Positions 1 through 8,957 of a stretch of 64,000 nucleotides of DNA are shown here, piece after piece. The stretch comes from an uncultured Flavobacteriaceae bacterium (lineage in GTDB: Bacteria > Bacteroidota > Bacteroidia > Flavobacteriales > Flavobacteriaceae). The stretch's first letter is position 1. The number at the start of each line of letters is the position of its first letter. The translations under genes were made by a program, and so were the position numbers. The stretch is from NCBI GenBank assembly GCA_947501625.1, contig CANMWN010000001.1:310001-374000 (forward strand), given 5' to 3'. The notes beneath the pieces were generated by a model. That model did not search any database. It saw only the letters and a program-made list of their open reading frames with translations, and was not told the DNA's origin.

Positions 1-758
1 AACACGATCCTACTGCTTATAGAATTCCTCAATTAAAACTAGATAAAGGAACAGGTGAGATTGTAAAAATGGATAGAATGCGCAAAATGATTGCTGATCA
101 TATGGTGTATTCTAAACACACTTCACCTCATGTTACTGCATATGTAGAAGCAGACCTGACTGAACTTGTAAACTGGAGAAATCAAAATAAAATTCCATTT
201 CAAGAAAAGTATAATTGCAAATTAACGTTTACACCATTATTTGTTGAGGCTGTTGCAAAAGCAGTCAAAGATTTTCCAATGATAAATGTATCTATTGATG
301 AAGATAATATCATAGTGAAAAAAGACATCAATATAGGAATGGCAACTGCTTTGTCTTCAGGAAATTTAATTGTTCCTGTTGTTAAAAGTGCAGATTCGAA
401 AAACCTTCATGAATTGGCATTAAGCGTAAACGAACTTGCTGGAAAAGCAAGAGAAAACAATTTAAATGCCGATGATATTCAAGGAAGTACATTCACAATT
501 TCTAATGTTGGAACATTTGGAAGTCTAATGGGAACACCAATTATCAACCAACCAGAAGTAGCAATTTTAGCACTAGGAATTATTAAAAAAAGAGCAGAAG
601 TATTAGAAACAGAAAACGGCGATGAAATAGCAATAAGAAGCATGATGTACTTATCACTATCCTTTGACCATAGAGCCGTCGATGGATATTTAGGAGGCTC
701 ATTCTTAAGAAGAGTCGCAGATTATTTAGAACAATTTGATACAAAAAGAACCATATAA
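1..758 (+). CDS. 2-oxoacid dehydrogenase E2 (dihydrolipoyl acyltransferase), C-terminal part
   Basis: The reading frame is open from base 3, so the gene is cut by the window edge; the lipoyl domain and most of the linker are missing and about 251 residues remain. What is visible is the trimeric acyltransferase core, ending in the catalytic DHRAVDG signature (active-site His encoded at about 669-671). In this family the core transfers the acyl group from lipoamide to CoA in the mitochondrial-type 2-oxoacid dehydrogenase complexes. Position directly upstream of ilvE and a fused branched-chain E1 suggests the branched-chain complex (bkdB-like) rather than pyruvate or oxoglutarate dehydrogenase. 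The family call is sure; the substrate is inferred from the neighbours. Confidence 0.93.
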   Translation, partial: HDPTAYRIPQLKLDKGTGEIVKMDRMRKMIADHMVYSKHTSPHVTAYVEADLTELVNWRNQNKIPFQEKYNCKLTFTPLFVEAVAKAVKDFPMINVSIDEDNIIVKKDINIGMATALSSGNLIVPVVKSADSKNLHELALSVNELAGKARENNLNADDIQGSTFTISNVGTFGSLMGTPIINQPEVAILALGIIKKRAEVLETENGDEIAIRSMMYLSLSFDHRAVDGYLGGSFLRRVADYLEQFDTKRTI

Positions 759-762
759 TAAC

Positions 763-1830
763 ATGTCACATAACATTCATATCACTAAAACAAACAAGTC
801 AAAAGTTTCAACAATTGACTTTAATAATATTCCACTTGGTACCACTTTTACAGATCATATGTTTATCTGTGATTATGAAAATGGAGTATGGACCAATCCA
901 AGAATTGAACCTTTAGCATTAATCCCAACCCATCCTGCAGCCATGGCATTGCATTATGGTCAAGCGATTTTTGAAGGAATGAAAGCAACTGTTGATACAG
1001 ATGGAAACCCTATGCTTTTCAGACCAGAAAAAAATGCTGCAAGATTAAATTTTAGTGCAGATAGAATGGGAATGCCACATTTTTCTGAAGATTTATTTGT
1101 AGAAGGATTAAAACAATTAGTAGCCTTAGAACAAAATTGGATTCCGTCTAAAGATGGAAGTGCTTTATATTTAAGACCTTTTATGTATGCTGATGAGCCT
1201 TTCATAGGCATGCGTGCAGCAACGCACTTTAAATTTATAATTATGGCTTCTCCTTCAGGTCCGTTTTTTAGTAAACGTATTAAGTTATGGGCCGAAAATA
1301 AATATATACGCGCTGCTTCCGGAGGCACAGGAGAGGCTAAAGCTGCAGGGAATTATGCTGCAGCCATAAGACCAACAGAATATGCTAAAGCAAAAGGTTA
1401 TGATCAAGTGCTTTGGTTAGATGCTGTTGAACATAATTATATTCAAGAAGTTGGAACGATGAATATCTTCTTTAAAGTAGATGGAAAATTCATAACACCA
1501 AAACGTGATGGTTCAATTTTAGATGGTATTACAAGAATGAGTGTCATGGATATTTTAAGAGATAAAGGCTATGAGGTAACTGAAAGAGCAATAACTATAC
1601 AAGAAATTAGAGACGCTTCATTAGATGGCACATTAGAAGAAGCTTTTGGAACCGGAACTGCTGTAGGAATTGCTTACATTCAAGAAATTGCGATGGGAGA
1701 GAAGACAATTCATGTATCCAATGAAAGTCCTGTTGGACTTGAAATAAACAACACACTTAATGACATTAAAACAGGAAAAATTGAAGATAAATTCAATTGG
1801 ATGGTGAAAATTGAAAAAGAATTGGTCTAA
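763..1830 (+). CDS. ilvE: Branched-chain amino acid aminotransferase
   Basis: A 355-residue fold-type IV PLP enzyme that interconverts Leu, Ile and Val with their 2-oxo acids. The PLP lysine is K193 in the EAKAAGNYAA motif, and the EVGTMNIFF and GTGTAVG motifs that hold cofactor phosphate are present. Length is normal for the family. The frame can be read back to a TTG at 736 inside the E2 gene, but the ATG at 763 gives the usual N-terminus and lies 4 bases after the E2 stop. Its stop codon abuts the ATG of the E1 gene, so transamination and oxidative decarboxylation are encoded in one operon. Confidence 0.94.
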   Translation: MSHNIHITKTNKSKVSTIDFNNIPLGTTFTDHMFICDYENGVWTNPRIEPLALIPTHPAAMALHYGQAIFEGMKATVDTDGNPMLFRPEKNAARLNFSADRMGMPHFSEDLFVEGLKQLVALEQNWIPSKDGSALYLRPFMYADEPFIGMRAATHFKFIIMASPSGPFFSKRIKLWAENKYIRAASGGTGEAKAAGNYAAAIRPTEYAKAKGYDQVLWLDAVEHNYIQEVGTMNIFFKVDGKFITPKRDGSILDGITRMSVMDILRDKGYEVTERAITIQEIRDASLDGTLEEAFGTGTAVGIAYIQEIAMGEKTIHVSNESPVGLEINNTLNDIKTGKIEDKFNWMVKIEKELV

Positions 1831-3876
1831 ATGAATAAAGAGATTCTAAAAAAAGGTTTTTATAACCTTTGCACGGCTAAATACATGACTGAATTGTATG
1901 AAGCCAATTTTAAACAGGTTTCAAAATATGTTCATGCAACATCTAGAGGTCATGAGGCAATCCAAACTGCTCTTGGGATGCAATTACTTCCTCAAGATTA
2001 TGCTTTTCCATATTATCGAGATGATGCAATGTTATTGTCATTTGGATTAAAACCTTATGATTTAATGTTGCAATTAATGGCAAAAAAAGAAGATCCTTTT
2101 TCTGGTGGAAGAACCTATTATAGCCATCCGAGTTTAAAAGATATTGACAAGCCAAAAATACCACATCAATCTTCAGCAACAGGAATGCAAGCCATTCCAG
2201 CAACAGGAGTTGCTATGGGAATGCAGTATAAAGAATTACAAGGTTTAGACGATAAGTCACTTAAAGATTTACCTTTAGTAGTATGTTCTCTTGGAGACGC
2301 ATCTGTAACTGAAGGTGAAATTGCAGAAGCCTTTCAAATGGCAGCATTGAAGCAAATGCCTATCCTCTATTTAGTACAAGACAATGGTTGGGATATTTCA
2401 GCCAATGCAGCCGAAACTCGTGCTCAAAATGCTTATGAATATGCGCAAGGTTTTCATGGATTGGATGCCATTTCTATAGATGGAGCAAATTTTATCGAAA
2501 GTTATAATGCTATTGAAAAAGTAATCAAAACTATAAGAGAAGAAAGACGACCATTTTTAGTTCATGCTAAAGTTCCGTTGTTAAATCATCATACTTCAGG
2601 AGTACGAATGGAGTGGTATCGTGACGATCTTGAAGAGGCACGTTCTCGTGATCCATATCCAGTTTTAAAGCAACAATTATTAGATAATGGTTTTACTTCG
2701 GATGAAATAAAAGAAATAGAAAATTCTGCTAAAAAGAATGTTGCTAAAGATTTTGAAAACGCACTGAAAGCGGAAGATCCGCTACCAGAAGATTTATTCA
2801 CACACGACTTCGCTCCTACTCCAATAACTGAAGAAGTTGGGGAACGCTCACCAAAAGGTTCAGAAAAAGTTGTAATGGTTGATTGTGCATTATTTGCAGT
2901 TGAAGAATTAATGAGAAAGCACAAAGAGTGCTTGTTATATGGTCAAGATGTTGGTGGACGTTTAGGTGGTGTTTTTAGAGAAGCTGCAACTTTGGCACAA
3001 AAATTTGGCGATGATAGAGTATTTAATACACCTATTCAAGAAGCGTTTATTGTTGGTTCTACTGTTGGAATGAGCGCAGTTGGATTAAAACCAATTGTTG
3101 AAGTTCAGTTTGCCGATTATATTTGGCCAGGACTTAACCAGTTATTTACCGAAGTAAGTCGCAGTTGTTATTTATCAAACGGTAAATGGCCAGTAAGTAT
3201 GATTTTACGTGTTCCAATTGGTGCATATGGAAGTGGTGGACCTTACCATTCATCTTCTGTGGAAAGTGTTATTACCAATATCCGAGGGATAAAAATTGCG
3301 TATCCAAGTAACGGTGCTGACTTAAAAGGATTGATGAAAGCTGCTTATTATGATCCAAATCCAGTAGTGATATTAGAGCACAAAGGCTTGTATTGGTCTA
3401 AAGTTCCAGGTACTAAAGGAGCAACATCAGTAGAACCAAGCGAAGATTATGTGTTGCCTTTTGGAAAAGCATGGGTTTTACAAGAAATATGGAAACAGGA
3501 AACTATTGAAACATTAACAATTGTTACCTACGGAATGGGCGTTCATTGGGCATACAATGCTACTAAAGGCATGAGAGACAAAGTAGAAATTATTGATTTG
3601 CGCACATTATTTCCTTTGGATGAAGACACGATTATGAAATCGGTTAAGAAAACTGGAAAATGTTTGGTGGTAACTGAAGAACCTTCAAACAATAGCTTTG
3701 CAAGAGCATTAGCAGGAAAGATTCAAGAAGAATGTTTTAAATATTTAGATGCACCAGTTATGACGATAGGAAGTGAAAATATGCCAGCAATTCCGTTGAA
3801 TTCAACTTTAGAACAAACGATGATTCCTTCTACTGAAAAAGTGAAAAATAAGATTAATGAACTCTTAGGCTATTAG
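1831..3876 (+). CDS. Branched-chain 2-oxoacid dehydrogenase E1, fused alpha and beta subunits
   Basis: A 681-residue protein combining both halves of a heterotetrameric-type E1. The alpha half carries the thiamine diphosphate signature, from GDASVTEGE at residues 155-163 to N185. A linker near residues 320-345 leads to the beta half, which begins with VMVDCALFAVEELM and contains the transketolase pyrimidine-binding and C-terminal domains. In most bacteria these are two genes (bkdA1/bkdA2); the fused form is common in Bacteroidota. It decarboxylates branched 2-oxo acids and acylates lipoyl-E2, supplying isobutyryl-, isovaleryl- and methylbutyryl-CoA. The start ATG touches the ilvE stop, indicating translational coupling. 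Substrate assignment rests on the operon partner ilvE. Confidence 0.9.
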   Translation: MNKEILKKGFYNLCTAKYMTELYEANFKQVSKYVHATSRGHEAIQTALGMQLLPQDYAFPYYRDDAMLLSFGLKPYDLMLQLMAKKEDPFSGGRTYYSHPSLKDIDKPKIPHQSSATGMQAIPATGVAMGMQYKELQGLDDKSLKDLPLVVCSLGDASVTEGEIAEAFQMAALKQMPILYLVQDNGWDISANAAETRAQNAYEYAQGFHGLDAISIDGANFIESYNAIEKVIKTIREERRPFLVHAKVPLLNHHTSGVRMEWYRDDLEEARSRDPYPVLKQQLLDNGFTSDEIKEIENSAKKNVAKDFENALKAEDPLPEDLFTHDFAPTPITEEVGERSPKGSEKVVMVDCALFAVEELMRKHKECLLYGQDVGGRLGGVFREAATLAQKFGDDRVFNTPIQEAFIVGSTVGMSAVGLKPIVEVQFADYIWPGLNQLFTEVSRSCYLSNGKWPVSMILRVPIGAYGSGGPYHSSSVESVITNIRGIKIAYPSNGADLKGLMKAAYYDPNPVVILEHKGLYWSKVPGTKGATSVEPSEDYVLPFGKAWVLQEIWKQETIETLTIVTYGMGVHWAYNATKGMRDKVEIIDLRTLFPLDEDTIMKSVKKTGKCLVVTEEPSNNSFARALAGKIQEECFKYLDAPVMTIGSENMPAIPLNSTLEQTMIPSTEKVKNKINELLGY

Positions 3877-3933
3877 CCTAAAAATCCAAATAATTCGTAT
3901 ATTTAACCAATTACAAAACTAAAAACTACTACT

Positions 3934-4704
3934 ATGAGAAGAGGTAATTTAAAGATTCGTTTGTTAATTGGTGCAGGAATTATCTTATTTTCTTTATTCA
4001 AATACTATTCGAATAGAGAAGAAAATCCATATACAGGGAAAAAACAAAGTATTACGCTAACTCCAAAAGATGAAATTGCCATTGGTTTACGAAGCGCTCC
4101 ACAAATGGCGCAACAACATGGAGGTTTATATCCAAGTCAAGAAGCGCAAGATTTAGTTGACAGAGTTGGAAATGCACTAGTGAATAATAGTATTGCTAGG
4201 CAAACACCATATCGTTATGAATTTCATCTATTGAGAGATCCAAAAACAATCAATGCTTTTGCGCTTCCTGGAGGTCAAATTTTTATTACCTATGCACTCT
4301 ATTCAAAATTGGAAAACGAAGATCAATTAGCAGGAGTTTTAGGCCATGAAATTGGTCATGTTTTAGGACGGCATTCTGCTGAGCGTATGGCAAAACAAGG
4401 CTTAACTCAAGGAATTTTATCTGGAGTTATGGTTGGTGGCGGTGATGGCGCTGGTCAAATGGGAGCAATGGTTGCGAATGCTATTAATATGAAATATGGT
4501 CGTGGTGATGAATTGGAAAGTGATGAATTAGGTGTTCGATTTATGATAGATGCTGGTTATGAACCTGAACAAATGATTGGTGTTATGAAAATTTTAAAAG
4601 CTGCAGCAGGCCCAAATAGGACACCAGAATTTCAAAGCACACATCCTGATCCTGAAAACAGAATCCAAAAAATTAAAGAAGCCATACAAAAGTATCGTAA
4701 ATAA
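3934..4704 (+). CDS. Membrane-anchored M48 family zinc metallopeptidase
   Basis: A 256-residue peptidase with one N-terminal transmembrane anchor (about residues 8-24) and no lipobox cysteine. The zinc site is HEIGH at residues 138-142, with the third ligand most likely E193 in the ELESDELG motif, so all expected catalytic residues are present. It has a Gly-rich stretch at about 163-178, and C-terminal HPDPENRI, a motif of the BepA/LoiP (YcaL/YggG) branch of M48. Those enzymes degrade misfolded outer-membrane proteins in the periplasm, which is the likely role here, facing the periplasm. It is a single-gene unit between the dehydrogenase operon and gpmI. Confidence 0.88.
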   Translation: MRRGNLKIRLLIGAGIILFSLFKYYSNREENPYTGKKQSITLTPKDEIAIGLRSAPQMAQQHGGLYPSQEAQDLVDRVGNALVNNSIARQTPYRYEFHLLRDPKTINAFALPGGQIFITYALYSKLENEDQLAGVLGHEIGHVLGRHSAERMAKQGLTQGILSGVMVGGGDGAGQMGAMVANAINMKYGRGDELESDELGVRFMIDAGYEPEQMIGVMKILKAAAGPNRTPEFQSTHPDPENRIQKIKEAIQKYRK

Positions 4705-4718
4705 CTTTCTTGTTTTCT

Positions 4719-4726
4719 TACCTTTG
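4719..4726 (+). promoter_or_regulatory. Bacteroidota -7 promoter box (TACCTTTG) for gpmI
   Basis: TACCTTTG matches the TAnnTTTG consensus of the Bacteroidota housekeeping sigma factor and ends 23 bases before the gpmI ATG. No clear -33 TTTG is seen at the expected spacing. Confidence 0.55.
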
Positions 4727-4749
4727 CATATCATTTTGATTTTTAATTT

Positions 4750-6267
4750 ATGAACAAAAAAGTAATCTTGATGATATTGGATGGTTGGGGCACGTCGCCT
4801 GATCCAAAGGTATCGGCAATAGATCATGCACAAACTCCTTTTATAGATTCGCTCTATAAAAAATATCCGAACGCTTCTTTAAGAACAGATGGACTTCATG
4901 TTGGCTTACCTGAAGGTCAAATGGGAAATAGTGAAGTTGGACATATGAACTTAGGTGCTGGACGTATTGTATATCAAGATTTAGCCAAAATTAATTTAGC
5001 AATCAAGGATAATACTTTAGCCCAAGAAAAAGTGTTAATTAATGCTTTTGAATATGCTAAACAGAACAATAAAAATATTCATTTTTTAGGCTTAGTAAGT
5101 GATGGTGGAGTACATTCTCATATCAAGCATTTAAAAGGATTGATAGATGCTGCCAATGAGTATGGAGTTCAAAACTCTTTTATTCATGCTTTTACCGATG
5201 GTCGAGATGTAAATCCAAAATCTGGAAAAAGTTTTATTGCTGATTTAGAAAATCATATTACGAATACTTCAACAAAATTAGCAACTATTACTGGTCGTTA
5301 TTACGCTATGGATAGAGACAAACGTTGGGAACGCGTTAAATTAGCGTATGATGCTTTAGTAAATGGAATTGGCACTGAAACAAAAAATGCAATTGAAAGT
5401 ATTCAAGAAAGTTATGATGAAAATATTACTGATGAATTCATTAAACCAATCATTTTAACTGATTCAAATAATAATCCAATTACCACTATCAAAGATGAAG
5501 ATGTTATTATTTTCTTTAATTTCAGAACTGATAGAGGGCGAGAATTAACAGAAATGCTAAGTCAGGAAAACTTCCATGAATACAACACTCATAAATTGGA
5601 TTTACATTATGTAACCATGACCAATTATGACGATTCTTTTAAGGGAATCAATGTGATTTTCAACAAAGAAAACTTGACAGAAACTTTGGGAGAAGTTTTG
5701 GCAAAAAACAATAAAAAACAAATCAGAATTGCAGAGACTGAAAAATATCCTCATGTTACTTTTTTCTTTTCAGGAGGGCAAGAATCACCATTTGAGGGTG
5801 AAGATAGAATACTAAGAAATTCACCTAAAGTAGCGACTTATGATTTGAAACCTGAAATGAGTGCCTACGAATTACGCGATGCATTAATCCCTGAAATAAA
5901 AAAAGGAGAAGTTGATTTTGTGTGCTTGAATTTTGCTAATGGTGATATGGTTGGACATACAGGAGTTATGGAAGCTGCTATAAAAGCTTGTGAAGTAGTT
6001 GATGAGTGTGTAAATGATATTATTAATGTAGCCATGGAAAATGACTACACAACACTTTTAATTGCCGATCATGGAAACTGCGAAACAATGATAAATCCTG
6101 ATGGTAGTCCACATACGGCACATACAACAAATCCTGTCCCAATAATATTAATTGACAAAGAATTAAAAACTATAAAAGATGGTATTTTAGGTGATATTGC
6201 ACCAACTGTTTTAAAACTAATAGGTTTGGATAAACCTACACAAATGACACAAGAATCACTTGTTTAA
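4750..6267 (+). CDS. gpmI: 2,3-bisphosphoglycerate-independent phosphoglycerate mutase
   Basis: A 505-residue cytosolic enzyme of glycolysis and gluconeogenesis that interconverts 3- and 2-phosphoglycerate. The alkaline-phosphatase-like metal site is intact: D11 in LDGWG, the phosphorylated S61 in MGNSEVGHMNLGAG, and the C-terminal NFANGDMVGHTG and ADHGNCE metal-binding motifs. Length is typical of the family. It is followed 10 bases later by map, so the two may be co-transcribed from the TAnnTTTG box upstream. Confidence 0.97.
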   Translation: MNKKVILMILDGWGTSPDPKVSAIDHAQTPFIDSLYKKYPNASLRTDGLHVGLPEGQMGNSEVGHMNLGAGRIVYQDLAKINLAIKDNTLAQEKVLINAFEYAKQNNKNIHFLGLVSDGGVHSHIKHLKGLIDAANEYGVQNSFIHAFTDGRDVNPKSGKSFIADLENHITNTSTKLATITGRYYAMDRDKRWERVKLAYDALVNGIGTETKNAIESIQESYDENITDEFIKPIILTDSNNNPITTIKDEDVIIFFNFRTDRGRELTEMLSQENFHEYNTHKLDLHYVTMTNYDDSFKGINVIFNKENLTETLGEVLAKNNKKQIRIAETEKYPHVTFFFSGGQESPFEGEDRILRNSPKVATYDLKPEMSAYELRDALIPEIKKGEVDFVCLNFANGDMVGHTGVMEAAIKACEVVDECVNDIINVAMENDYTTLLIADHGNCETMINPDGSPHTAHTTNPVPIILIDKELKTIKDGILGDIAPTVLKLIGLDKPTQMTQESLV

Positions 6268-6277
6268 ACAATAAGTA

Positions 6278-7084
6278 ATGATAAAAATAAAAACATTAGA
6301 AGAAATTGAATTGATGCGCGAAAGTGCACTAGTTGTATCTAAAACTTTAGGAATGCTTGCCAAAGAAGTTAAGCCAGGAGTTACTACTTTACAACTAGAT
6401 AAAATGGCAGAAGAATATATACGTGAACAAGATGCGATCCCAGGATTTTTAGGATTATATGACTTTCCAAATACACTTTGTATGAGTCCAAACGAACAAG
6501 TAGTTCATGGATTCCCAAATAACGACCCTTTAAAAGAAGGTGATATTATTTCTATTGATTGTGGTGCTATAAAAAATGGATTTTATGGAGATCATGCCTA
6601 TACTTTTGCCGTTGGAGAAATTGATCCTGAAGTGCAAAAATTATTGGATGTTACCAAAGAGAGTTTATACAGAGGAATTCGAGAATTCAAGGCTGGAAAC
6701 AGAGTTGGTGATGTTGGTTTTGCCATTCAAGATTTCTGCGAGTCTCATGGTTATGGAGTTGTAAGAGAGTTGGTTGGTCACGGACTAGGAAGAAAAATGC
6801 ATGAAGATCCAGAAATGCCAAATTATGGTAAAAGAGGAAGAGGGAAAAAGTTTAAAAACGGAATGGTTGTCGCAATTGAACCTATGATAAATATGGGTAC
6901 TCATAAAATCAAACAGCATAGTGATGGATGGACCATAACGACACTTGACAAAAAAATGAGTGCTCATTTTGAACATGATGTTGCTATTGTTGATGGTAAA
7001 CCTCAACTACTTTCAACCTTTGATTATATCTATGAAGCCATAGGAATTGAGAGTGACGAAGAAGATGAGTTTAGAGTAAAATAA
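6278..7084 (+). CDS. map: Type I methionine aminopeptidase
   Basis: A 268-residue enzyme that removes the initiator methionine from new proteins. The five metal ligands are all present: D94, D105, H168, E201 and E232, set in the motifs SIDCGAIKNGFYGD, GHGLG, AIEPMIN and FEHDVAI. There is no N-terminal zinc-finger extension, as in the bacterial type Ia form. The last about 12 residues are acidic (SDEEDEF), a small tail beyond the usual end. It sits 10 bases after gpmI and 6 bases before the methyltransferase gene, probably as one operon. Confidence 0.97.
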   Translation: MIKIKTLEEIELMRESALVVSKTLGMLAKEVKPGVTTLQLDKMAEEYIREQDAIPGFLGLYDFPNTLCMSPNEQVVHGFPNNDPLKEGDIISIDCGAIKNGFYGDHAYTFAVGEIDPEVQKLLDVTKESLYRGIREFKAGNRVGDVGFAIQDFCESHGYGVVRELVGHGLGRKMHEDPEMPNYGKRGRGKKFKNGMVVAIEPMINMGTHKIKQHSDGWTITTLDKKMSAHFEHDVAIVDGKPQLLSTFDYIYEAIGIESDEEDEFRVK

Positions 7085-7090
7085 TTCTTA

Positions 7091-7852
7091 ATGAGTTTAT
7101 TCAAAACAATACTTAATATTGTTCCTCGACCTATCTTAATCAAACTAAGCTATTGGGTACGCCCAATAATTGCATTATTTCTTAGAGGTAAAAATTATAC
7201 GGATCCAATTGATGGAAAAAGTTTTCGTAAGTTTTTACCATATGGTTACGAAACGCAGCGACCTAATGTTTTGTCACCTTCTACCCTTTCATTAGAACGT
7301 CATCGTTTGTTGTGGCTATATTTAAAAAATGAAACCGATTTTTTTACAGCATCAAAAAAAGTATTGCATTTTGCTCCTGAACAAGCATTCTACAAACGCT
7401 TTAGGAAAATGAAAAATCTAGATTATACAACAACCGATTTAGAATCTCCTTTAGCTGATGTAAAAGCAGATATTTGCAACTTACCATTTGAAGATAATTC
7501 GTACGATATTATTTTTTGTAATCATGTGTTAGAGCATATTCCTGATGATACTAAAGCTATGCAAGAATTATACAGAGTATTAAAAAAAGGAGGTGTGGGA
7601 ATTTTTCAAATTCCGCAGGATATAAATCGAGAAACAACATTTGAAGACGATTCAATAACGGATAAAAAAGAACGCGCTAAAATTTTTGGACAGTACGACC
7701 ATGTAAGAATATATGGTAAAGATTATTTTGAAAAACTTCGTTCCATTGGTTTTAAAGTAAAAGAAGTAGATTATACCTCAAAACTATCTGAAGAAGAAAT
7801 TACAAAATATTGTTTGACCAAAGGTGAGATTTTACCTGTTTGTCATAAGTAA
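7091..7852 (+). CDS. SAM-dependent methyltransferase, class I, divergent motif I
   Basis: A 253-residue Methyltransf_11-type protein. The post-motif region is clear: the acidic motif II region, the central FCNHVLEHIPDD motif and the ELYRVLKKGG loop typical of the fold. Where most members have a glycine-rich LDIGCGTG, this protein reads VLHFAPEQAF, a variant I associate with a subset of bacterial methyltransferases near glycan genes. A hydrophobic N-terminal helix (residues 8-32) precedes the domain. The substrate cannot be told from sequence. Its 3' end overlaps the convergent apbE gene by 21 bases. Confidence 0.75.
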   Translation: MSLFKTILNIVPRPILIKLSYWVRPIIALFLRGKNYTDPIDGKSFRKFLPYGYETQRPNVLSPSTLSLERHRLLWLYLKNETDFFTASKKVLHFAPEQAFYKRFRKMKNLDYTTTDLESPLADVKADICNLPFEDNSYDIIFCNHVLEHIPDDTKAMQELYRVLKKGGVGIFQIPQDINRETTFEDDSITDKKERAKIFGQYDHVRIYGKDYFEKLRSIGFKVKEVDYTSKLSEEEITKYCLTKGEILPVCHK

Positions 7853-8827
7853 ATTATTACTCTTATAAGTTTGTGTTTCCCCTTCATTATCAACATAAAT
7901 CAAATACACTTTTAACTCAGGATGAGAATCTAAAAATTCTACAGTTTTCTCGAATCCCATAGCCATAAAAGCAGTTGCATAGCCATCTACATCGGCACAG
8001 TCCAATGGAGCAATTACAGTTGCAGCTAACAAGTTACTTTCAATTGCCATTCCTGTTTTCGCATTAATAGTATGGACATACTTATTGCCACCATTATCAA
8101 CTTTAAACTTTCTATAATTACCCGAACTCGCCATAGATTCGTTATTCAACAACACAAATTTATTAAGCGTTCGCGTTCCATCAGTATTTGGTTCATCTAG
8201 CCATACTCGCCAAAAATTTTTATTAGGGTCAACTCCTCTTGCTCTTATTTCACCGCCTAACTCAATACGGTAATTTGAACAATTTTTGGTTTCCAAAAAT
8301 CTTCCAATAACATCTATTCCATACCCTTTTCCTATAGCATTGAAATCAAAATAGGTTGTTGGATGTAGTTTTATAATTTTATTATTTTCAAGTGTCACTT
8401 TATCAAAACCAACATATTCCATCAACTCTTTAACTTTTATTGAATCCATATCTTCTATTGGTTTTTCTGGCCCAAAACCCCAAGCATTTACCAAAATCCC
8501 TATAGTTGGATCAAACAGACCATCGGTTTCCTTATATATTCTATTAGACTTTTCAAAAACTTCTTGAAACATCTCATCAACAACTACGGTAGAATCTCCT
8601 CTATTGATTTTTGAAATATCAGAAGCATATACATACGTTGAAATAGACTTATTTACAGTATAGATAATACTATCAATTGATTTTGAAAAGTCACGATTTT
8701 CAACATCTTCATACATTATATTGAAAGTAGTCCCAAAAGCATTACCTTGTAATTTTTGATATACTTTTTCATTATTCTTACAAGAAAAAACAAAAAATAG
8801 AAGTAAATAGAGCAGTATTTTTTTCAT
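7832..8827 (-). CDS. apbE: FAD:protein FMN transferase ApbE, lipoprotein
   Basis: A 331-residue periplasmic lipoprotein that covalently attaches FMN to threonine in target proteins such as NqrB and NqrC. The signal peptide ends in a lipobox (FVFSC, Cys16 of the chosen start). The ApbE fold follows with NAWGFGPEKP, the DFNAIGKGYGID motif and, near the C-terminus, HTINAKTGMA and the metal-binding CADVDGYATAFMAMG region. The frame extends to a TTG at 8851, but the ATG at 8825-8827 gives a proper signal peptide. The nqrABCDEF operon lies 8 kb away in the same orientation, making NqrB and NqrC its probable substrates. Confidence 0.94.
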   Translation of the reverse strand: MKKILLYLLLFFVFSCKNNEKVYQKLQGNAFGTTFNIMYEDVENRDFSKSIDSIIYTVNKSISTYVYASDISKINRGDSTVVVDEMFQEVFEKSNRIYKETDGLFDPTIGILVNAWGFGPEKPIEDMDSIKVKELMEYVGFDKVTLENNKIIKLHPTTYFDFNAIGKGYGIDVIGRFLETKNCSNYRIELGGEIRARGVDPNKNFWRVWLDEPNTDGTRTLNKFVLLNNESMASSGNYRKFKVDNGGNKYVHTINAKTGMAIESNLLAATVIAPLDCADVDGYATAFMAMGFEKTVEFLDSHPELKVYLIYVDNEGETQTYKSNNLLMTNR

Positions 8828-8926
8828 TCTTAATAACTCAAAATTCAGCAAAACAAAATTACAATTTATTCTTTGTTAAATGTATCTTAAATCTTTTCAA
8901 ACTTTTCTAACCTTATAGTTTTTTAA

Positions 8927-8934
8927 TACATTTG
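8927..8934 (+). promoter_or_regulatory. Bacteroidota -7 promoter box (TACATTTG) for the OmpA-like gene
   Basis: TACATTTG fits TAnnTTTG and lies 23 bases upstream of the ATG at 8958. It falls in the divergent gap between apbE and the OmpA-like gene. Confidence 0.55.
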
Positions 8935-8957
8935 CATAACTCTAAAAACATCATTTT

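Noticed and set aside
736-762. Extended TTG start for ilvE
   Set aside because: It is inside the E2 coding sequence, whereas the ATG at 763 gives the family N-terminus.
960-1328. 122-codon open frame antisense to ilvE
   Set aside because: It lies wholly inside a well-supported gene, has no recognisable domain, and its composition follows the opposite strand.
2589-2924. Antisense open frame over the E1 gene
   Set aside because: Ser-rich shadow of the opposite-strand coding sequence without own start signal.
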